A DNA stretch of 64,000 nt from Clostridium sp. E02 (GTDB taxonomy: Bacteria > Bacillota > Clostridia > Lachnospirales > Lachnospiraceae), in assembly GCF_003833015.1 (NCBI RefSeq), contig NZ_RJLQ01000012.1:62001-126000 (forward strand), written 5' to 3'. This document shows, one piece after another, positions 61,712-64,000 of this stretch. The notes beneath the pieces were generated by a model. The model ran no database searches. It had not been told where the DNA came from and worked only from the letters and a program-made list of their open reading frames with translations. A program made the translations under genes and the position numbers. Within the stretch, counting starts at the first letter, position 1; each line of letters starts with the position of its first letter.

Positions 61712-62437
61712 TTACGGTGTAGCAATACCGACGGACCAAAGTGGCCCGCCGCTGGAAGCATGATGATTTAGTTCGTGAAGAATTAGTTCTGGATCCCATT
61801 CCACTTTGGTATTTTCATAGTTATTGGAGTCAGCGATCCGAAGTTTCCCATCTTTGGTATATTGGGTAATTATGATAAAATGCCCCTGCTTGGTGAAGTG
61901 CCCTTTTTTCATCAATGCAATGACTAATTGGTTGGAATCCAATGCATGTTTAATCCCTTCTAAGGAGTAATTCCGAATCGAGGCAGCTTGTAGGCCATAG
62001 GCCCTAGAACTGTCTGCGATCAGACGGTGGTAGGATCCTTGTCCAGGGCACCAGCTTTTATTAGAAGCAGCCCAATCAGCAAGATTAGCAGGAAGTACCT
62101 GGTTACCAGTTAAGCTGGTTACCACCATAGCCATAACCGTGGGGCCACACCCATAGACAGAGAGAGGATCTTTTCCCCCATACAGGTAATCGCCCCACCT
62201 GGAATCAGACTGATTGTAATAAGTAAGTGGTCCAATCACGCTGTCAAGCATAACATCGTACTTTCCCTCTTGAGGAATATCAGCAACTATGAATTCTTCC
62301 TTTACTGGTGTTGGTATGGTGATCTCTAAAAGAGCGGCAGCTTCTCCATCAATCTTTGAAGAATAAGAGGCAGTCACAACCAAAAGAACAGCAGTAACGA
62401 ATAGGATTTTTATTGAAATTTGGAATAATTTGTTCAC
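61712..62437 (-). CDS. Secreted or membrane-anchored C39-like cysteine peptidase
   Basis: The 241-aa protein has an N-terminal hydrophobic segment (about 8-26, possibly a signal anchor) and a papain-like C39_2-type domain from about 70: oxyanion Gln in YNQSDSRWGDYLYG, catalytic Cys in SVYGCGPTVMAMVV, His in KQGHFIIITQY, and Asp/Asn in LRIADSNNYEN. It is likely an extracellular cysteine protease or amidase; the substrate is unknown. Start is GTG 62437 after AAAGGTG. A sigma-D-like element at 62483-62509 suggests coordination with motility. Confidence 0.8.
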   Translation of the reverse strand: MNKLFQISIKILFVTAVLLVVTASYSSKIDGEAAALLEITIPTPVKEEFIVADIPQEGKYDVMLDSVIGPLTYYNQSDSRWGDYLYGGKDPLSVYGCGPTVMAMVVTSLTGNQVLPANLADWAASNKSWCPGQGSYHRLIADSSRAYGLQAASIRNYSLEGIKHALDSNQLVIALMKKGHFTKQGHFIIITQYTKDGKLRIADSNNYENTKVEWDPELILHELNHHASSGGPLWSVGIATP

Positions 62438-62482
62438 TCAACTCACCTTTTCGATAAAATATTAATAACATGTATATCATAT

Positions 62483-62509
62483 CTATCGACTGAACCTGAA
62501 AAAAATTAA
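62483..62509 (-). promoter_or_regulatory. Weak sigma-D-like promoter of the peptidase
   Basis: On the minus strand TTAA, 15 bases, GTCGATAG, 45 bases before the GTG start. The -10 is as at yjfB; the -35 is less certain. Confidence 0.4.
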
Positions 62510-62545
62510 GATATTTATAAGGATTCAATCAACGGGAGAGTCGAT

Positions 62546-63826
62546 ATGGAATCAATAAAGGATGGAATTGGAATGAGTAAAGGATATGAAGAACGATATT
62601 TAATGACATTGCTTTCCGCGGTGATGAATCAAAAACAATCCCAAGAACCAATTCGGTCGTTGGACTGGGAGAAAATGTACCGGTTAGCTGATTATCATCA
62701 TGTAGCTCATGTGGTTTATTATGGGATTATGGGATTGGAGGAAGCCATACCAGAGACCATTCGAGAGCGTTTTTTTCATAAATATCTGGAAGCAGTGCAT
62801 CGGACGGATCGGCTTCAAAAAAGTGAAGGACAAATATTGACACTGATGGAAAAAAGAAAGATCCCATGTTTTTCTATCAGTTATACGAAGCTCGTACAAT
62901 GTTATCCCATTGAGGAAATGTGTTGTAGGGATTCCATTGAGATTGGTGTAAGTAGAAAGGGAATGTATTCCGTATTTCATATGCTGCACGAAGTCGATTT
63001 TGAAGAAAAACAAACAGACGATTCCGTACGATGCTATTATCGGATTCCGGGAATAAGAGTTTTAAGCTATTGCAACACCGTTTTTTTTAGCATATCGATG
63101 CGTAGATTTTTCAAGCAACTTCTTCTTACTCTTCCTTTGAAAGAGGAGAGTCGTTGTATCCGGGAATTATCACCAGATGACCAATATCTATTTCTTATGT
63201 GCCGTTTGACGGACGGCTATGCCAAAGGAAATATTAGTCTAAGCCAGATTCTGGATTTTTGGGTATTTTACAAAAAATATGCGGAAAGTTTTAAATGGTC
63301 CTATATTTATGGAAAGTTAAAGAAGTTAAAGATAGCAGAATTCGCAGAACGGTTGGAATACTTAATACTCAGGTGGTTTGGTACAGGCGTAGAAATTGAG
63401 AACATGGAAATCTATGATGCAATGGAGTCTTATATTCTTTCCAAGGGAACCGAAGGCCGTGAGATTAGTTCAAAGTTTTTGCCATTAATCAAAACGGTGG
63501 CAGATTGCTATGCCCGGAATCGTAGAATGGAACACATTAAAAAATTAATTACATGGTTTTTTCCGGATCGGAGATATATGGAAACAATCTATCCGATTTT
63601 AGAGAAATTCGGATTTTTATTACCTGTTTTTTGGGGGATACGATTGTTACGCTATATGGGAAGAATCATACCGAAGGTTAAGTTTTCAGATTTGAGAGTG
63701 TGGTTTATGGCTAAGAGAGAGAGACGTAATAACAAAGATCAACCCCATTTGAATTCAGAGATAAACTACCTAGATTCAGAGTCTCTTAATAAGTTGGATA
63801 ATGAAAAAATGGAAGATGAAAAATGA
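62546..63826 (+). CDS. Uncharacterised nucleotidyltransferase-fold protein
   Basis: The 426-aa protein resembles the uncharacterised nucleotidyltransferase family (NTP_transf_5 type) found in surface-polysaccharide and peptide clusters. Visible: WEKMYRLADYHHVAHVVYYG near the N-terminus, ILTLMEKRKIPCFSISYTKL, and RDSIEIGV in place of the normal D-x-D strand (GDIDLLV type), so the metal site is altered (second Asp replaced by Glu). The function is unknown. GGGAG precedes the ATG by 7 bases. Ends with a charged low-complexity tail. Confidence 0.6.
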   Translation: MESIKDGIGMSKGYEERYLMTLLSAVMNQKQSQEPIRSLDWEKMYRLADYHHVAHVVYYGIMGLEEAIPETIRERFFHKYLEAVHRTDRLQKSEGQILTLMEKRKIPCFSISYTKLVQCYPIEEMCCRDSIEIGVSRKGMYSVFHMLHEVDFEEKQTDDSVRCYYRIPGIRVLSYCNTVFFSISMRRFFKQLLLTLPLKEESRCIRELSPDDQYLFLMCRLTDGYAKGNISLSQILDFWVFYKKYAESFKWSYIYGKLKKLKIAEFAERLEYLILRWFGTGVEIENMEIYDAMESYILSKGTEGREISSKFLPLIKTVADCYARNRRMEHIKKLITWFFPDRRYMETIYPILEKFGFLLPVFWGIRLLRYMGRIIPKVKFSDLRVWFMAKRERRNNKDQPHLNSEINYLDSESLNKLDNEKMEDEK

Positions 63827-63841
63827 ACTTGAATAAGATAA

Positions 63842-63888
63842 GACAGTGGAGATACTGAAGTAATATCAGGTATCTCCACTGTCTTTTT
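63842..63888 (+). terminator. Convergent terminator at the right end
   Basis: GACAGTGGAGATAC and GTATCTCCACTGTC are a perfect 14-bp inverted repeat with a 14-base loop, followed by TTTTT. It overlaps the C-terminus and stop of the minus-strand frame at 63866. Confidence 0.9.
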
Positions 63889-64000
63889 GATCGTAAAATA
63901 ACTTATTGATTTTGGATATAGAACCAGCATTCACAGAGATAGAAACAGCTTCTTGATTGGCAGAAGCGGCTTCTATCAACTCGGATCGTAAAATAGTAAC
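63866..64000 (-). CDS. C-terminal 44 codons of an unrecognised gene
   Basis: On the minus strand an open frame enters from the right edge and ends at TGA (63866-63868). The peptide includes LRSELIEAASANQEAVSISV and ends INKLFYDQKDSGDT. It is coding-like and ends in the convergent terminator, as at 56865, which supports a real gene. I do not recognise the family. Confidence 0.5.
   Translation of the reverse strand, partial: VTILRSELIEAASANQEAVSISVNAGSISKINKLFYDQKDSGDT

Noticed and set aside
1-64000. tRNA or rRNA genes
   Set aside because: I saw no cloverleaf or rRNA-like sequence; a dedicated tRNA search would be needed to exclude one fully.

Overview
The window is a low-GC Firmicutes chromosome segment, most likely from an endospore-forming, flagellated member of the Lachnospiraceae (Clostridium/Lacrimispora-like). 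The reasons are a Trp T-box riboswitch, SpoIIM, strong AGGAGG-type ribosome sites, XerD next to SpoIIM, the order apt-relA-MBL-hemZ-hisS-aspS, and a Clostridium-style flagellar superoperon with FliY, CheC and CheD. Only the family level is supported by what I can see.

Region 1 (1-6.2 kb): the start of a tryptophan operon on the minus strand (trpE, then the first 25 codons of trpG) behind a T-box leader with a UGG specifier. Next comes a decayed IS1202-like element flanked by a perfect 29-bp direct repeat, then proC, a NUDIX hydrolase, spoIIM and xerD. Region 2 (6.2-18.4 kb): housekeeping genes apt, an AEC-family permease, an adenosine deaminase-like gene, a bifunctional (p)ppGpp synthetase/hydrolase, an acyltransferase, a metallo-beta-lactamase-fold hydrolase, hemZ, hisS, aspS and a GNAT enzyme. 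Region 3 (18.4-26 kb): two tandem TPR-containing family 2 glycosyltransferases, a Cache chemoreceptor, kduI, and a response regulator/histidine kinase pair.

Region 4 (26-62.4 kb) is the motility island. It holds yjfB-like and flagellin genes, a large glycosyltransferase on the opposite strand, and a run of about 30 co-directional genes: flgB fliE fliF fliG fliH fliI fliJ fliK flgD (TIGR02530-type) flgE flbD motA motB fliM cheY flgC fliY fliO fliP fliQ fliR flhB flhA sigD flgF flgG cheC cheD. It continues with cheV and an EAL-HDOD protein, a divergent parA-comFB pair, fliD fliS and a FliT-like gene, a C39-like peptidase, and a nucleotidyltransferase-fold gene. The run lacks fliL, flhF and flhG, and flgC has left its usual place beside flgB.

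How the genes work together: a sigma-A promoter appears to drive the early basal-body/export/motor operon, which encodes sigma-D itself. A recurring element of the form TAxx-N15-xTCGATAA precedes flagellin, cheV, yjfB, the opposite-strand glycosyltransferase and fliD, outlining a sigma-D regulon for late genes. The most intriguing local system is the two-gene parA-comFB operon. It pairs a ParA-type ATPase with a protein having a basic N-terminus, a long disordered linker and a ComFB domain, and it sits behind a perfect palindrome in the middle of motility genes that lack FlhF and FlhG.
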